Notes: generated by a model from the sequence alone, not told the origin. Counted from the stretch's first letter, positions 32,244 through 43,162 are shown. The stretch is 64,000 nucleotides of DNA from Blepharisma japonicum (GCA_949751835.1 CATKHK010000018.1:124001-188000), one strand, 5' to 3'. Made by a program: numbers and translations.

Positions 32244-32986
32244 ATTATTGATCTAATTGATAAAAATGCCATCATTTAATATAATCCATTGATAATAAAT
32301 AAATGTATTATGATAATCTGTCAAACTATTAATATGAACTTTTTTAAATAATGATAATTAAATTTTGAGTTTTTATGGTAAATTCAGCTTTAAATGAATT
32401 AGCAATTCGTGACAATTCAATTAACCAATAATGCGAAAGATAATTAAAAATTCACAGAACAAAATTAATATGATGTATGCTGAACTTACTTAATTATCAG
32501 TTTTTAATATGTTCTCTGTCTCCCACAGAGTCAAGCTAAAAGTTCGCCATTTTAGCTCTTAACTGGAATGCTGCAGGCAACACTTTTTGATGAAGGCTAT
32601 GAGACATTTCATTAAAGCGTCATCGCCTGTCCAATCAGAAAGCTTCACAGCTGTGATCCCTCTCTAATTTACTCAACTCTTTGTGCATCTTGCCTAATAA
32701 TCCGCTCCTCAAGAGTGCTAAGCGGTAAAACCCTTTGCCTAGTATCACCTACCCTAGCTTATCCTAGACTCCGGCATTGCTGGAAGGAACTGGAAAAAAT
32801 ACCTCCTCAAAAATAAATTTCCTTAAGATAGAAAAGGTCAAGGAGAGAACTTATCCTAAGATGACAGTTTAGAACTAAGGATTTAAGAAAATTGTATTAT
32901 AAATATTTTTTTATCATTAACTTTATTTTTCAGAATAAAATTTAATAAAGAAAAATATTATGGGATGAAGTCTTTAAGATATTAAT
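32244..32986. other. Intergenic region with a GC-richer island
   Basis: About 740 bases. The part around 32510-32790 is distinctly richer in G and C than the flanks, with no coding frame on either strand. I could not fold it or match it to a known RNA family. It may be a decayed gene or a non-coding RNA. Confidence 0.4.
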
Positions 32987-34478
32987 TTAGCTATCTGCTA
33001 CTGGTGGTAAGTAAGGGTAGAATATCGTTTGAGTATTCTTATCTGGGTCATTTACAACCACTATTGGCTTTGCTTCTGGATAATGCTCATCAACGCTCTC
33101 AATAAAGCTAGGAACTTCGGGAGGTCTTTGAGCATTTGCTTCTCCTCCTACATAGATAATTAATTTTTGCTGATTGTCCTTATTTGCTTTTGCCTTTTTA
33201 GCTTTTCTTCTTTTTAGAATGCAGCAGCAAACAACAGTTGCAGCAGCTCCTATAGCTATTACTCCTCCTATTGGAAGCCCAATTTTAAGTCCTAGCAAGT
33301 TATCATTATCAGATGATGAGCCTCCTTTATGAGGTTTTCTATGATGGGATGGTTTTAGTTCAGCCAGCCCAATTTGAGCTGCGTTATAGTAAGTAGACAT
33401 GCTGAAGGCCGTATAGTATTGTCTTAAGAAGACAGTCCCTAGAACCCAATAAGGCATTGAAGGTGGTGATTCTCCTAACAAAAGAACACACATCTCAGTC
33501 GTTGAATTTTGGCTGAAATAAGCTTCAGGAGGGACAGTATATGTTAAAACATCATCAAATTTAATTGTGATGTTTTGATAACTGCCTAAGTTTGAGCAAG
33601 TGCAAATGACTTGACTTCCTTCAATACAGCCATAATTAATTCTGAAAATTTCACTTATGGTGCGATAATCATTACCTGGAGCTAAAATAAGAGCAGTTCC
33701 CACATCGAACAAGGCTTGACCACCATAAGTAACCGGCATACCCCCAATCCCAACAGACTTAAAATCAAGTAACCAAAGATTTTGATCGTTCGTCGAGAGA
33801 GAGAAATAATTGAATGTTCCAATTTCGTAAAACTCTTCATCTACTCCACCAAGAACCAGTGCAGAGTTTAAATAGTAATCATCTTCATCATTGTTCAAAT
33901 ACAACGAAAACAAAGGCTGCTCTATCAGACCCTGGTTGTATAAATTTAGTATCAAGTTGTTGTAGGAATTGTTGAATCCCAGACCTAGAACTCCCTCCCA
34001 ACTCAAGCATTGATAGCTTAAATCTGAGACAACGAGTGCAAATGTCTGACTGGTGACAGTGAGCTCTTGGATTTCAACATTATCTGTGCCTAAAAGGGCT
34101 CCAGCTCCACTGAATTGAGGCTACATAATGATTACGCTAATGTGAATTGGATTTAGTTTATCAGAAAACGTGGTCGATTGAGAAGGATAGAAGACATTTA
34201 AAGGCTTATTGCAGTGTAAGCATTCATCATCAACAACCCAAAGATCCTATGTTAAATTTACAGAGCTAGCTGTATCAAGAAGGAGCTCAAAAATCTGGCC
34301 AGGGGTCCCAATTGATACTTGGACAGTATAGGCAATCTAATTTTAATTTTACATTTTGGTAGTTAGAAACAGCTACTAAAGTGTTGTTCTGCTCAGATCC
34401 TAGCTGCTTTTCTATAGTGTGGATGGGCAAGTAGAGCTTCGACAGCACAGAAATGAATAGGAGAAGTATTATTTTCAT
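32987..34478 (-). CDS. Membrane-anchored pepsin-family aspartic protease
   Basis: Four exons (34478-34353, 34336-34262, 34246-34125, 34109-32987) with introns of 16, 15 and 15 nt give 481 residues. A signal peptide (MKIILLLFISVLS) leads to SIGTPGQ and the first active site DTASSDLWV, assembled across an intron; Ala replaces the usual Gly of DTG. The second site is DVGTALILAP. Both Asp residues remain. A C-terminal membrane helix, IGLPIGGVIAIGAAATVV, is followed by a CCC/basic cytoplasmic tail of about 70 residues. This is a type I protease as in BACE-like or plant A39 enzymes, likely in the endomembrane system or at the cell surface. Confidence 0.92.
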
Positions 34479-35160
34479 TATATTTATATTAATTTAATTC
34501 AACAGCTGATGTCAAATATGTGATCTATTACATAATGACAAGATTAGAGAAATGAATTGAAAATTTAAGAATTGAAAACGGATTAAGAGCTGGAATTTTT
34601 TCACCAGAACCAATTTTAAAATGGATATTTCGGATTAAAAGGAAGTATCCTCAAATATTTTATTTTAATTAAGTATTATAGCTTCAGCATGGGATAATGC
34701 TTATGAAAAACCTGTCAATTTGATATCAGTATTTGGCAAGTAATATCGTAGCATTTACAAATTAAATGCATTTAATGATTATTTTTGCGGCATGACTTAT
34801 GCATTTAGGTGAATAGGGCAAATATAGCTATTAGCCAAAAATAAATTTTTATCTCTTTGTTTGTTGCCTAATTAAAAAGTGAGTAAGAAGCAATTATCAT
34901 TTTTTAAAAGTTAATCGTAAATCAGTAAATAAGGCAGATAAAGTTAATATGTGAAAGAAGAAAATAGATTCATAGCGATAGTCGAAATACATTGTAAACT
35001 TCAGAAGAAAAATCAATTTTAGCAGAATATATCTGCTAGAGGTTTAAAATGAAATAAAAATCTTAAAAATTAAATCAAAGGTAGCAAATTGACTGATTCT
35101 TTATGCCCACAGCAGTATTTAAGAATATTCATATGTATAGTTTGATTATGACATTTAAAA
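34479..35160. other. Divergent intergenic region
   Basis: About 680 AT-rich bases with both neighbours pointing outward. No gene or structured element is seen. Confidence 0.5.
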
Positions 35161-36156
35161 ATGCATCACATTGAAAGCAAAGTTATGCAAGAGCTAAAGC
35201 AACTTTCCCATTCACAAATTATAAGCATAGCAAAAGAATTCATTAATAAAAAGCAAGGAAGTGAAGGTTTTTATAAAGCTTTGGTTGAGCGGTGTACACA
35301 TTTATGAAATCAAGAAAATGCATCATCTGTTGCTGAAGCAGTCAAAGCATTTTCGGGCTATGCATCAATGAAGCCATATTACAAAGAAGTGCTTGCTCAA
35401 ACTCAGCCTTTCATTGAATCTGGATTAGACACTCTATCATTTGATGATCTTTGTCAAGTATCATATGTTTTAAGATCCCACAACATAGGGAATTGGTCAT
35501 TTTATAGGAAAATAAATGAGCAAATGCTTAAATCCATTCCAAGTGAGATCTCACAGCAGGATATTGCAAAGATCACAAATTGGCTTGCTGAGCCCCTTAA
35601 AAAAATTCCATATGAAGAAAGTGTATATAAAGAATTAGGACAAAAGATCCAGTTTTCAAATGATTTGATCAAAATCCTCCAGGGCTATATTTTGTCTGAA
35701 AAAATTGATTTTCATATGCTTTCAAAAATCTCATCACTTCTACAAGAAAATATTGAAAGATTATCATGCGAAGACATAGAAATGGCTCTTCATTTATTTT
35801 CAAGATGCAAACTTGCAGATAAAAAACTATACGAAACTCTTGAGATTTCTATTGCAAATAGAGGATCATTCGTTAATTGGATCCATGCAATTCAAGATCT
35901 AAGATCATTAGCATTTTGCCCTAAGGTACTTCTCAAGCAATGTTTGAATAATCTTAACGATGCACAAACATTATTTGAGCTTTTGGTTTTAGAGCAATCC
36001 TTAAGACAATTTAATCAAGAAATCCCTGATGAATTTTGGCACCATCGAAGGGTTTTATTTTTCCAATCTCCTCTGAAAGCTTCTATAAAGAATGTATATT
36101 TGAGATATTTATTACTCAGAAATATTGAAAACGAGATCATAATTAACGAATTTTAA
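35161..36156 (+). CDS. Unknown all-helical protein, possibly RAP/OPR-like
   Basis: This is 331 residues. The ATG at 35161 extends the obvious frame upstream through one TGA=Trp (HLWNQ). The sequence is a run of amphipathic helices with LSFDDLCQVSYVL and LSCEDIEMALHLFS repeats of the type found in organellar RNA-binding helical-repeat proteins of alveolates. No RAP domain or clear mitochondrial presequence is visible, so the link is tentative. The TAA is 9 bases from the convergent gene's stop. Confidence 0.7.
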
Positions 36157-36165
36157 TAAAAATTA

Positions 36166-36831
36166 CTATATCTCAATGAATACTCCTGCTAAAGAGCTAT
36201 AAAGGTCCTCAGCAGATATCATGAACAGCTTTTCCAGCTGGTTTTTGATATTTTTACTCCTGCTACTTATAGCAGCAAGAGATGAGCATATAGCCTGCCT
36301 TGCATATACCCCTTCATCTTCCTCATAATTTTCCTTTTCCAGTTGAAAAGCATTTAAATGATCAATTTTTTGATGTGAAGAAAGAACCCTAAAGTCTATA
36401 ATACAATCTTCTATATTTTTGGATATTTCTTTAAATTTATTTGCTGTGTCTCATAAACAATTAAGATTGTCTTTCAATCGGATTGATATTGAAGTCCCTG
36501 AAGATTCATTCTCACTACGAATGCCATGAGATAAGGTATCGCTTTCACTGCTGAAGCTATAAACATTATTTTCATGAAATCAGCTTGTGAGAACTTCAAA
36601 TGAGATAATCTCTAACTTAAAATTACTTTCAGATTCAATCCAAGAGTAAAAATCTTTGCAGAGGACTTCAAATTCTTGATATGAGAAACCAATATCACAA
36701 GATCTGAATAAAAGATAAAATTCTGACTGCAATAATTGACTGTCCCTTCCATACTCTTCGATAAAAAATTGCAAATAGTAAGGCTCCTTATTAAATAGGA
36801 TGTTTGAAATTTGGAGTGTTACTTCTTCCAT
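36166..36831 (-). CDS. Unknown acidic helical protein
   Basis: This is 221 residues with two TGA=Trp codons and a TAG stop at 36166. The N-terminal 80 residues are acidic and aromatic (YYLQFFIEEYGRDSQ). The middle is Ser-rich (YSFSSESDTLSHG), and the C-terminal half is helical (DTANKFKEISKNIED). It is not recognised. It is convergent with the helical-repeat gene. Confidence 0.65.
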
Positions 36832-37079
36832 TTATATTAATAGTTACAAATTCATTTAAGTAAGGACCTTCCGTGCTTTTTAATATAAAAAAGAGTTGTA
36901 GATAAATAATTTTAGTTAATTTCTAAATTTTTCTTTTTAATTTATAATTTATATTCATTTTTGATTGATACATGTATTTTTAGGAAATTAGCAAGGATTT
37001 TTCTTATGGGATGTAAGATACAGCTTAACTGAAATTTATTATTATAATATTTTATAGCAGTTACTATTTCAAAATTTCA

Positions 37080-37574
37080 ATGTCACTTAGCCAAAATCAC
37101 ATGCGTAGTTACAGTGGCTCATTTAGGCCAGGAAATGGAATTGAAGAAAATGCTTTATCAAAAACTCAAATGATGAATACTCAAGGCTCTATGGGTTCTC
37201 TTATGGGCCAAACTGCTTCAGGCTCAGCCTCATTAAAAGGGAAGCTTTTGGGGTTAGAAGAAATGATAAGGTCAATAACAGAAGAAATGAACTTCCATAA
37301 GAAAGAAGTCCAAATCTTAAGATCTGAAAAAGATACTCTTGAAAATGTGCTCAACATGAAGATTAATGATGTGAGAAAAAGCTTAATGAGCGAAATCAAC
37401 AGAGTTGAAGAAGAAATGAAAAGGCATTTTTCTCACCAAAAGGCTGAAAATAGCAGACTTCAGCAGCAAATCACTCAGCTTAAAGGAGAAAAAACTGCAC
37501 TGCAGCAGCAATTAATAGCATTGCAAAGAAGAATAAGCGAGTTAGAAAGCCAAATAGGAAGCGAGGAATCCTAA
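37080..37574 (+). CDS. Short coiled-coil protein
   Basis: This is 164 residues. The first ~50 are Ser/Gly/Met/Gln-rich (GSMGSLMGQTASGSASLKG). The remainder is one continuous coiled coil ending in LQRRISELESQIGSEES. It is likely cytoskeletal or basal-body associated, judging only by composition. Confidence 0.78.
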   Translation: MSLSQNHMRSYSGSFRPGNGIEENALSKTQMMNTQGSMGSLMGQTASGSASLKGKLLGLEEMIRSITEEMNFHKKEVQILRSEKDTLENVLNMKINDVRKSLMSEINRVEEEMKRHFSHQKAENSRLQQQITQLKGEKTALQQQLIALQRRISELESQIGSEES

Positions 37575-37745
37575 TCTGCAGCAAATAATTGAATATCCAT
37601 AACATTAGAGATAATAATGGCTTACATAATAAAGCTATCTGATTATATAGTAATATAATGGTATTAGAAGAATGATATATTTATCAAAGACAAGCCCAAC
37701 GGCTATATATTCAGAATAGATATATCGACTATATCTGATATAAAT

Positions 37746-40139
37746 ATGGAAAAGACAAGTCTGCTTTTGAGTGGTGGAAATCTATCAATTGCTGACATTT
37801 CCAAGATCCATTCAGGACTACAAATTGTTTTGGATACAGAAACTTTGCAATCCCTCAGCGAAGACTTTCCAAAAGACACATCTCCTCTTAATCTAACCCA
37901 TGAGCTTACTAAGCTAGACGCAGTTGTAGGTCTAAACGCTCTTTTAAGGCTTAAAGACAAAGCCCATTCTTCTCTTGCCTCTCAGCTTGTAGAAAGAATA
38001 AACCATCCAGGCTCACTTAGCCTCGAAGGTCTAGAATTTACAGCTATTGAGAGCAAACACTTTTTCCAGAAGAAAAATCGTGATGCCTCCCGAATTGCGC
38101 TTTTATTTGATTCCATAAGGGTGACTTTACCACTTTTAGATGCTGGGCTTGCTTTTTCTTTTGAAGTACAGAATCTTGATGGGTCAATTTTTCAAGATCC
38201 TTTATATTCAGGAGTCTCCAATGGAGTTAAAACTTCGCTGGTGAACCTCGAATCTTTGCTATTGGACTCAAAAATGGCTAAAAAGAATCAGCCAAATGAA
38301 GCTTTTATTGATGCTGCTCAATTGATTGGGACTCTAAGAGCGCTGATTGAAGAAGAATCAAAGACAATTGAAAGAGAAATCAATCATGATTTATTTGAAA
38401 TCGGGAAATCAACCATTAATAGGTCGAGGGCTCCATTAATTAAGGCTGCTTCAGCGTTATCAAGCCTTGTGATTCAGCTTTTTTATAATTCAGAAGAAAG
38501 AAAAGGCACAATTTCAGAGACAAGATTCCAAACTTCTTCTAATATCGAAGAAATCATCGAATTATTAAGGAGACTTGTCCTTGACTTACAAAATAACGCA
38601 TACACTGAAATAATGCAGAATTTTAGTACCTTAGAAGCCCTTGAAAAGAAAATCAATGAAGGCGCTTCAAAACCTCGTCCTATATTACTTGGAAAAGGGA
38701 ATAAGATATTATATGCACACTTGAAGGAAGCCCAGCCAAATCCTTTAGACCTCTCAGAATTCCTCAATGATCTTTTCAGAGCAAGAAATGATGAAAGAAG
38801 AGTCCCAAAGCTTGCAAAAGGAATGAAAGACTACGGCCCTGACCAAATGGCTATAAGAGAAAAAGTATTTAATACAATAAGAAACGTATTTAAAAAACAT
38901 ATGGCAGGCGAGCTTGATACCCCTGTCATGGAACTAAGAGAAACACTAACTGGTAAATATGGTGATGAAAGCAGCAAATTGATTTATAATTTGGCTGATC
39001 AAGGTGGAGAACTATTATCGCTGAGATATGACCTTACTGTTCCTCTTGCAAGATATGTAGCCATGAATAGACTCAATAAATGGAAAAGGTTCCAAATAGG
39101 TAAAGTCTACAGAAGAGACCAGCCACAGATGAAAAGAGGAAGATTCCGTGAATTTTATCAATGTGATTTTGATTTAATCGGCACTGGACCAACAATGATG
39201 CAAGATGCAGAAGTCCTCAAAATTGTCTCTGAAATTTTGGTTGAGCTTAATATTGGCTTTGTGCTGAAGGTCAGCCACAGAAAATTATTGGACTCATTAT
39301 TAGATGTATCAGGATGCCCTGTTAATAAAAGAATTACCATTTCTTCTTCAATTGACAAGCTTGATAAAGAAGAATGGGAAAAGGTCAGACAAGAAATGAT
39401 AACCGATAAAGGACTATCACCTGAATGTGCAGATAAAATAGGAGAATTTGTGAACATCAAAGGATCACCTAGAGAAGTTTTGCAGCTTCTTAAGGCACAC
39501 GATGCGTTTAAAACACATGAATTAGCAATATCTACAATTGGCGAATTAGAAAAGCTTGCTGAATTTTTAGAATGCTTGGAAATCACGCCACATATAGTTT
39601 ATGATTTAAGCTTGGCCAGAGGACTTGACTATTATACAGGGTTAGTTTATGAAGCAGTGCTTACTGATACTACGCAAGGTGTAGGATCTATCGCAGGTGG
39701 AGGCAGATATGACGAACTGATTATGAAGCTTAACAACTCCAAGAATCCAGTTCCAGCTGTCGGAGTCGCCCTCGGGATTGAAAGAATTTTCACGATTATT
39801 GAAGATAGGTTTAAGAAAGCTAATCTTATGTATCCAAAAACATCAGTCCTAGTCGCTCAAGCTGGAAACTCTGAAAAGTATAACTTAATGAACGAAAGAA
39901 TCAAAATCTGCAATTTGCTATGGAAAAATGGAATCCCTTCAGAAACCAGCTATAAAGAAAAATCTGATCCTAAAGGCCAGGCTGGATACGCAAGCGAAGC
40001 AGGCATTTCTTGGATAGTTTGGATTGGAGAAACTGAGCTTGATGAAGGAAAAGTTAAAGTGAAAAGTTTGGAGCAGCACAATGAAGAGTATGTTGAAATT
40101 GGTGCGCTTTCAGATTATATAGTAACGCACTCTAGTTAG
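37746..40139 (+). CDS. HARS: Histidyl-tRNA synthetase with long N-terminal extension
   Basis: This is 797 residues with no TGA. From about residue 350 it is a class II HisRS: MKDYGPDQM, DTPVMELRETLTGKYG, DQGGELLSLRYDLTVPLARY, motif 2 RRDQPQMKRGRFREFYQCD, the His-specific LARGLDYYTG, GGGRYDELI and motif 3 VGVALGIERIF. The C-terminal anticodon-binding domain begins near VLVAQAGN. The first ~350 residues are an extra helical domain with LTHELTKLDAVVGLNALL and INRSRAPLIKAASAL, which I do not recognise from bacterial or animal HisRS. It is probably the cytosolic enzyme; no targeting peptide is evident. Confidence 0.96.
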   Translation: MEKTSLLLSGGNLSIADISKIHSGLQIVLDTETLQSLSEDFPKDTSPLNLTHELTKLDAVVGLNALLRLKDKAHSSLASQLVERINHPGSLSLEGLEFTAIESKHFFQKKNRDASRIALLFDSIRVTLPLLDAGLAFSFEVQNLDGSIFQDPLYSGVSNGVKTSLVNLESLLLDSKMAKKNQPNEAFIDAAQLIGTLRALIEEESKTIEREINHDLFEIGKSTINRSRAPLIKAASALSSLVIQLFYNSEERKGTISETRFQTSSNIEEIIELLRRLVLDLQNNAYTEIMQNFSTLEALEKKINEGASKPRPILLGKGNKILYAHLKEAQPNPLDLSEFLNDLFRARNDERRVPKLAKGMKDYGPDQMAIREKVFNTIRNVFKKHMAGELDTPVMELRETLTGKYGDESSKLIYNLADQGGELLSLRYDLTVPLARYVAMNRLNKWKRFQIGKVYRRDQPQMKRGRFREFYQCDFDLIGTGPTMMQDAEVLKIVSEILVELNIGFVLKVSHRKLLDSLLDVSGCPVNKRITISSSIDKLDKEEWEKVRQEMITDKGLSPECADKIGEFVNIKGSPREVLQLLKAHDAFKTHELAISTIGELEKLAEFLECLEITPHIVYDLSLARGLDYYTGLVYEAVLTDTTQGVGSIAGGGRYDELIMKLNNSKNPVPAVGVALGIERIFTIIEDRFKKANLMYPKTSVLVAQAGNSEKYNLMNERIKICNLLWKNGIPSETSYKEKSDPKGQAGYASEAGISWIVWIGETELDEGKVKVKSLEQHNEEYVEIGALSDYIVTHSS

Positions 40140-40192
40140 AAATAACTAAATTAGAATTAGATAATAATTATTGAATTAAGAAGACCCAAATA

Positions 40193-40813
40193 TTAATTAT
40201 CAAGAAACTCCGATAGTCTGGATATATTAATATTTTTTTCTTGAAAAATCTTTCTTGCCTTTTCAGCAGTTTCAGGAGCCACAGCTCTTGTTGCTTCAGC
40301 AATCACGTGGACTTCAAACCCATAATTTGCAGCATCAACTGCAGTATAGCCGACACAATAATCAAAAGCAAGCCCAGTAATATACACTTTTTCAATCCCT
40401 CTTGCCCACAGTTCATTTAATAAATCCGTTTTGTCTTGTGCGCACCCAAAAGCAGAGTAAGAGTCATACATAGGATTCTGGCCCTTTCTGATAATTATAT
40501 CAGTCTCTTTTATATTTAAACTAGGGTGAAATTCAGCTCCAGGAGTATTTTGGACACAGTGCACAGGCCACATCATCTGGAGGATTCCTGTTTCTTCAAT
40601 GAGCTTTTCTTTAAATAACTCAGAGCCTGGGTTATTTACTTGGAAGGAAATATGATTTTCTGGATGCCAGTCTTGAGTCAAAAATACGTGTGAAAATTTA
40701 TCAGATTCTTTCAAAGCATTTACCATTGAGACGATTTCGTTGGCATTGGAAACCGCCAGAGATCCTCTTTCGCAAAAATCATTCTGTACGTCAATAATCA
40801 ATAAAGCAGACAT
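40193..40813 (-). CDS. Nicotinamidase (isochorismatase-like hydrolase)
   Basis: This is 206 residues, close to the usual PncA length. It has DVQNDF (catalytic Asp), DWHPENHIS (metal-binding Asp and His), the catalytic Lys in IIRKGQNP and the nucleophile Cys in FDYCVGYTA. It converts nicotinamide to nicotinate for NAD salvage in the cytosol. It lies in tandem just upstream of the Rab gene's end. Confidence 0.95.
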   Translation of the reverse strand: MSALLIIDVQNDFCERGSLAVSNANEIVSMVNALKESDKFSHVFLTQDWHPENHISFQVNNPGSELFKEKLIEETGILQMMWPVHCVQNTPGAEFHPSLNIKETDIIIRKGQNPMYDSYSAFGCAQDKTDLLNELWARGIEKVYITGLAFDYCVGYTAVDAANYGFEVHVIAEATRAVAPETAEKARKIFQEKNINISRLSEFLDN

Positions 40814-40838
40814 AATTATTATAGAAATATGATTAATT

Positions 40839-41471
40839 CTAACAATTGCAAGAATTTTCTTGAAAGCTTGTATTTTTATCTAGGCTGATATTCAGTTTAA
40901 TGGCGTTGTGTTTGATATTTTTAATTCCGATTTTATGGATTGCAATTTCTGCTCCCTTTTCAAAGATTGCGTCAATGGAAGATTTGTTTCTTATAGATGC
41001 TTCAAAAAAAGGCATATTCCCATTCGCTTTGCATCAGATTTTGACTATGTCCATTGGGACTGTTCTCCCACTATGTTTATCACTTTTGTTTCCAACTAAA
41101 ACAAAAGGAAACTCTGAAGGATTGCTAATGCTCATTTGAGATTTAAAATCTTGGATTCAATATGAAAGATTTTCAAAGGACCTGTTCAATGTTATGTCAT
41201 ATACAAGAATACAAATATCAGTGTTTCTATAAAACCCAAAAGACAAACTCTGATACCTTTCCTGCCCTGAAGTGTCTCAAATTCTTAGATTCACTAATTT
41301 TCCATTCACATTTACTTCTTTATTAACAAAATCTGGTACAATTGTAGGACTAAAGTCAGAATTTTCTCGATTTATGAGATGCTTTATCAAGCTTGTCTTT
41401 CCGACCTTAGCATCTCCCAATAAAATGACTTTTAAATACCGTTTCTTTTCATTATCATTATTGTAAATCAT
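40839..41471 (-). CDS. Rab-family small GTPase
   Basis: This is 210 residues, visible in full only with TGA as Trp, including the invariant W of WDTSGQE. G1 is GDAKVGKTS (19-27), G2 is in SPTIVPDF, G3 is DTSGQE, G4 is NKSD and G5 is EAS. It ends in Cys-Asn-Cys, a double geranylgeranylation site. The effector region reads SDFSPTIVPDFVNKEV, nearest to Rab5/7/21-type proteins, though I would not assign a subtype. It regulates vesicle traffic. Confidence 0.93.
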
Positions 41472-41516
41472 TTTCCTTTATAATCTAGTGATGCAGTTGA
41501 AAGTAATAAAATTAAA
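41472..41516. promoter_or_regulatory. Compact bidirectional promoter interval
   Basis: Only 45 AT-rich bases separate the start codons of the Rab gene (minus) and the small CaaX protein gene (plus). Both promoters and leaders must overlap here or extend into the opposite gene. No TATA-like box stands out from the background. Confidence 0.5.
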
Positions 41517-41762
41517 ATGGATCAGGAAAGCAATTTCAGCGATGAAAACTCTGATGATGGAATTCTTTCAATTGCTGCAGATAACTCTTCAACTGGAACT
41601 ATTTCAAGGACACCTACAAGCCATCAAGTTGTTTATAATAAGTATGAATCTGTTGGAACACTAGTGGAAATTTGACCTCATCCACAATTACATATGAGTA
41701 TTGCAAGTGAGCAAGCTGAAGAAGCTTATCGAGCTCATGGGTGTATTTGCACAGTTTTCTAA
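41517..41762 (+). CDS. Small acidic protein with C-terminal CaaX-like box
   Basis: This is 81 residues, broken in the standard code by TGA in LVEIWPHPQ. The N-terminal half is Asp/Ser/Thr-rich (NFSDENSDDGILS). The end is HGCICTVF, so the last four residues CTVF fit a CaaX prenylation box with a second Cys nearby. Size and lipid tail recall G-protein gamma subunits or small membrane adaptors, but there is no clear match. Divergent from the Rab gene. Confidence 0.65.
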
Positions 41763-42279
41763 AGCTTAATATAATTATTCCATTGGTAGAGTAAAATTGA
41801 GTCTTGGGTCTCGAATTGGTTCAATTTAGAAATAGAGCGTTTAGTTTGGCTGATTTTGAATTTGAAGTATTTTAATTTTTGAAGATTTTTGCTGGATCTA
41901 TTAGATACAAATTAAGGCATCATTCTACTTAATGCAAATTGAACTTATATGAAGTCTAATAAATGTGATGGATTTCATAGTAATCGAAATAATAAAATTA
42001 AGTATAAGTTAAGTATTTTAAATAAATCAACAACAAGGCTATCAGAATTAATTTGAAAATAGGGAAATTTTTCATTATAAAAATGAATAAAATTGCCAAA
42101 AAAAAGATTTGTGAGCTGATTAAAATGTGAGTTATAAAAAAATTATTAAAATGTCTTTTAATCTGTGAAAAAAGCTTGATTTCTTCCTTCAATCCAAAAT
42201 TAAGTTTCTTAAATTCTATTAGTTAATTTTATAAAACAATCTGTGATAAAATAAATAATCTCTGGCTATAAAAATTTCC
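41763..42279. other. Intergenic region
   Basis: About 515 AT-rich bases. A 64-codon minus-strand frame at 41998-42192 encodes only Ile/Leu/Phe/Lys-rich sequence expected from AT-rich DNA, and I do not support it as a gene. Confidence 0.5.
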
Positions 42280-43134
42280 ATGCACACAGCAAGCTCAAAA
42301 ACTCCAAAGCCTCTTCCCCCACAGTTTAATTTTATTCAACACAAAAAATCATCGAGTGTTGAGAGCAACACAGATGAAGAAAGCTCATCTGATGATCCTC
42401 CATTGCTTAAAACCAAGTCAGAAGCTAACAAATACACTCATTCATTTTTACCTCCAATAAACACAGGAGAGTTCAGAAGAAGCCCAACTTTGCAAATCGA
42501 GATCCCCCCTCATTCAGCCAAAGCTCGCATGAAGCCTCTATTTGGCTCTCCTACAAATGAAAATGAAAAGGTCACAAAAAGTAAAATCACGTTAATTGAT
42601 GATTTTGGGTTACTGAATCATGAAGAATTGGACTCTGACTCACAAACGAGTCTTCTTTACAGAAATAAAGCAGCACATGTAACTATTTCTGATTTTTGGG
42701 GCAAAAAAACTACACAAACTGTTCTACACTCCCCTAATCTAAAAGATGCGGTTAGATATATGAAACACAAAAGATTTGTGGATGATATAACAATAAAATC
42801 ATCTATAGCTGCGTCAGCCACTCCTAGACAGATGGATGAGCATGTAACATTGAGGCTTATATCAAGCACATCTAAAGGGATACTCTCGCCCACTCTTACC
42901 CCTTTTTCCGCAAAAACGCCATCATTTGTTATTAAAAGTGATCATGATCTTAAAAGGTCAAAAGAATTAAAGACTTTAAACAAAATTATGAAGGGTTGTG
43001 ATGAATTACACATGGATAACTTGAAAGCTATCCAAAGCCTTTCAATTGACCGAAGACAAAGCTATCCTGCACATCGTAAGCTAACAGCTGAAGATAAAAA
43101 GCGGATCAAGTATAATAAAAAACTATTATCATAG
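42280..43134 (+). CDS. Unknown Ser/Pro/Lys-rich, probably disordered protein
   Basis: This is 284 residues. It has an acidic Ser cluster (VESNTDEESSSDDPP), several S/T-P sites (RRSPTLQIEIPP, ILSPTLTPFSAKTP) and a basic C-terminus (DKKRIKYNKKLLS). A more conserved-looking core, HVTISDFWGKKTTQTVL, lies near residue 130. No family recognised. It may be a phosphoprotein. Confidence 0.75.
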   Translation: MHTASSKTPKPLPPQFNFIQHKKSSSVESNTDEESSSDDPPLLKTKSEANKYTHSFLPPINTGEFRRSPTLQIEIPPHSAKARMKPLFGSPTNENEKVTKSKITLIDDFGLLNHEELDSDSQTSLLYRNKAAHVTISDFWGKKTTQTVLHSPNLKDAVRYMKHKRFVDDITIKSSIAASATPRQMDEHVTLRLISSTSKGILSPTLTPFSAKTPSFVIKSDHDLKRSKELKTLNKIMKGCDELHMDNLKAIQSLSIDRRQSYPAHRKLTAEDKKRIKYNKKLLS

Positions 43135-43162
43135 TATACATAATCATAAGTAATGCTTTATA

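Noticed and set aside
41998-42192. 64-codon minus-strand frame, hydrophobic
   Set aside because: Composition is what random AT-rich DNA gives, and there is no family or start context.
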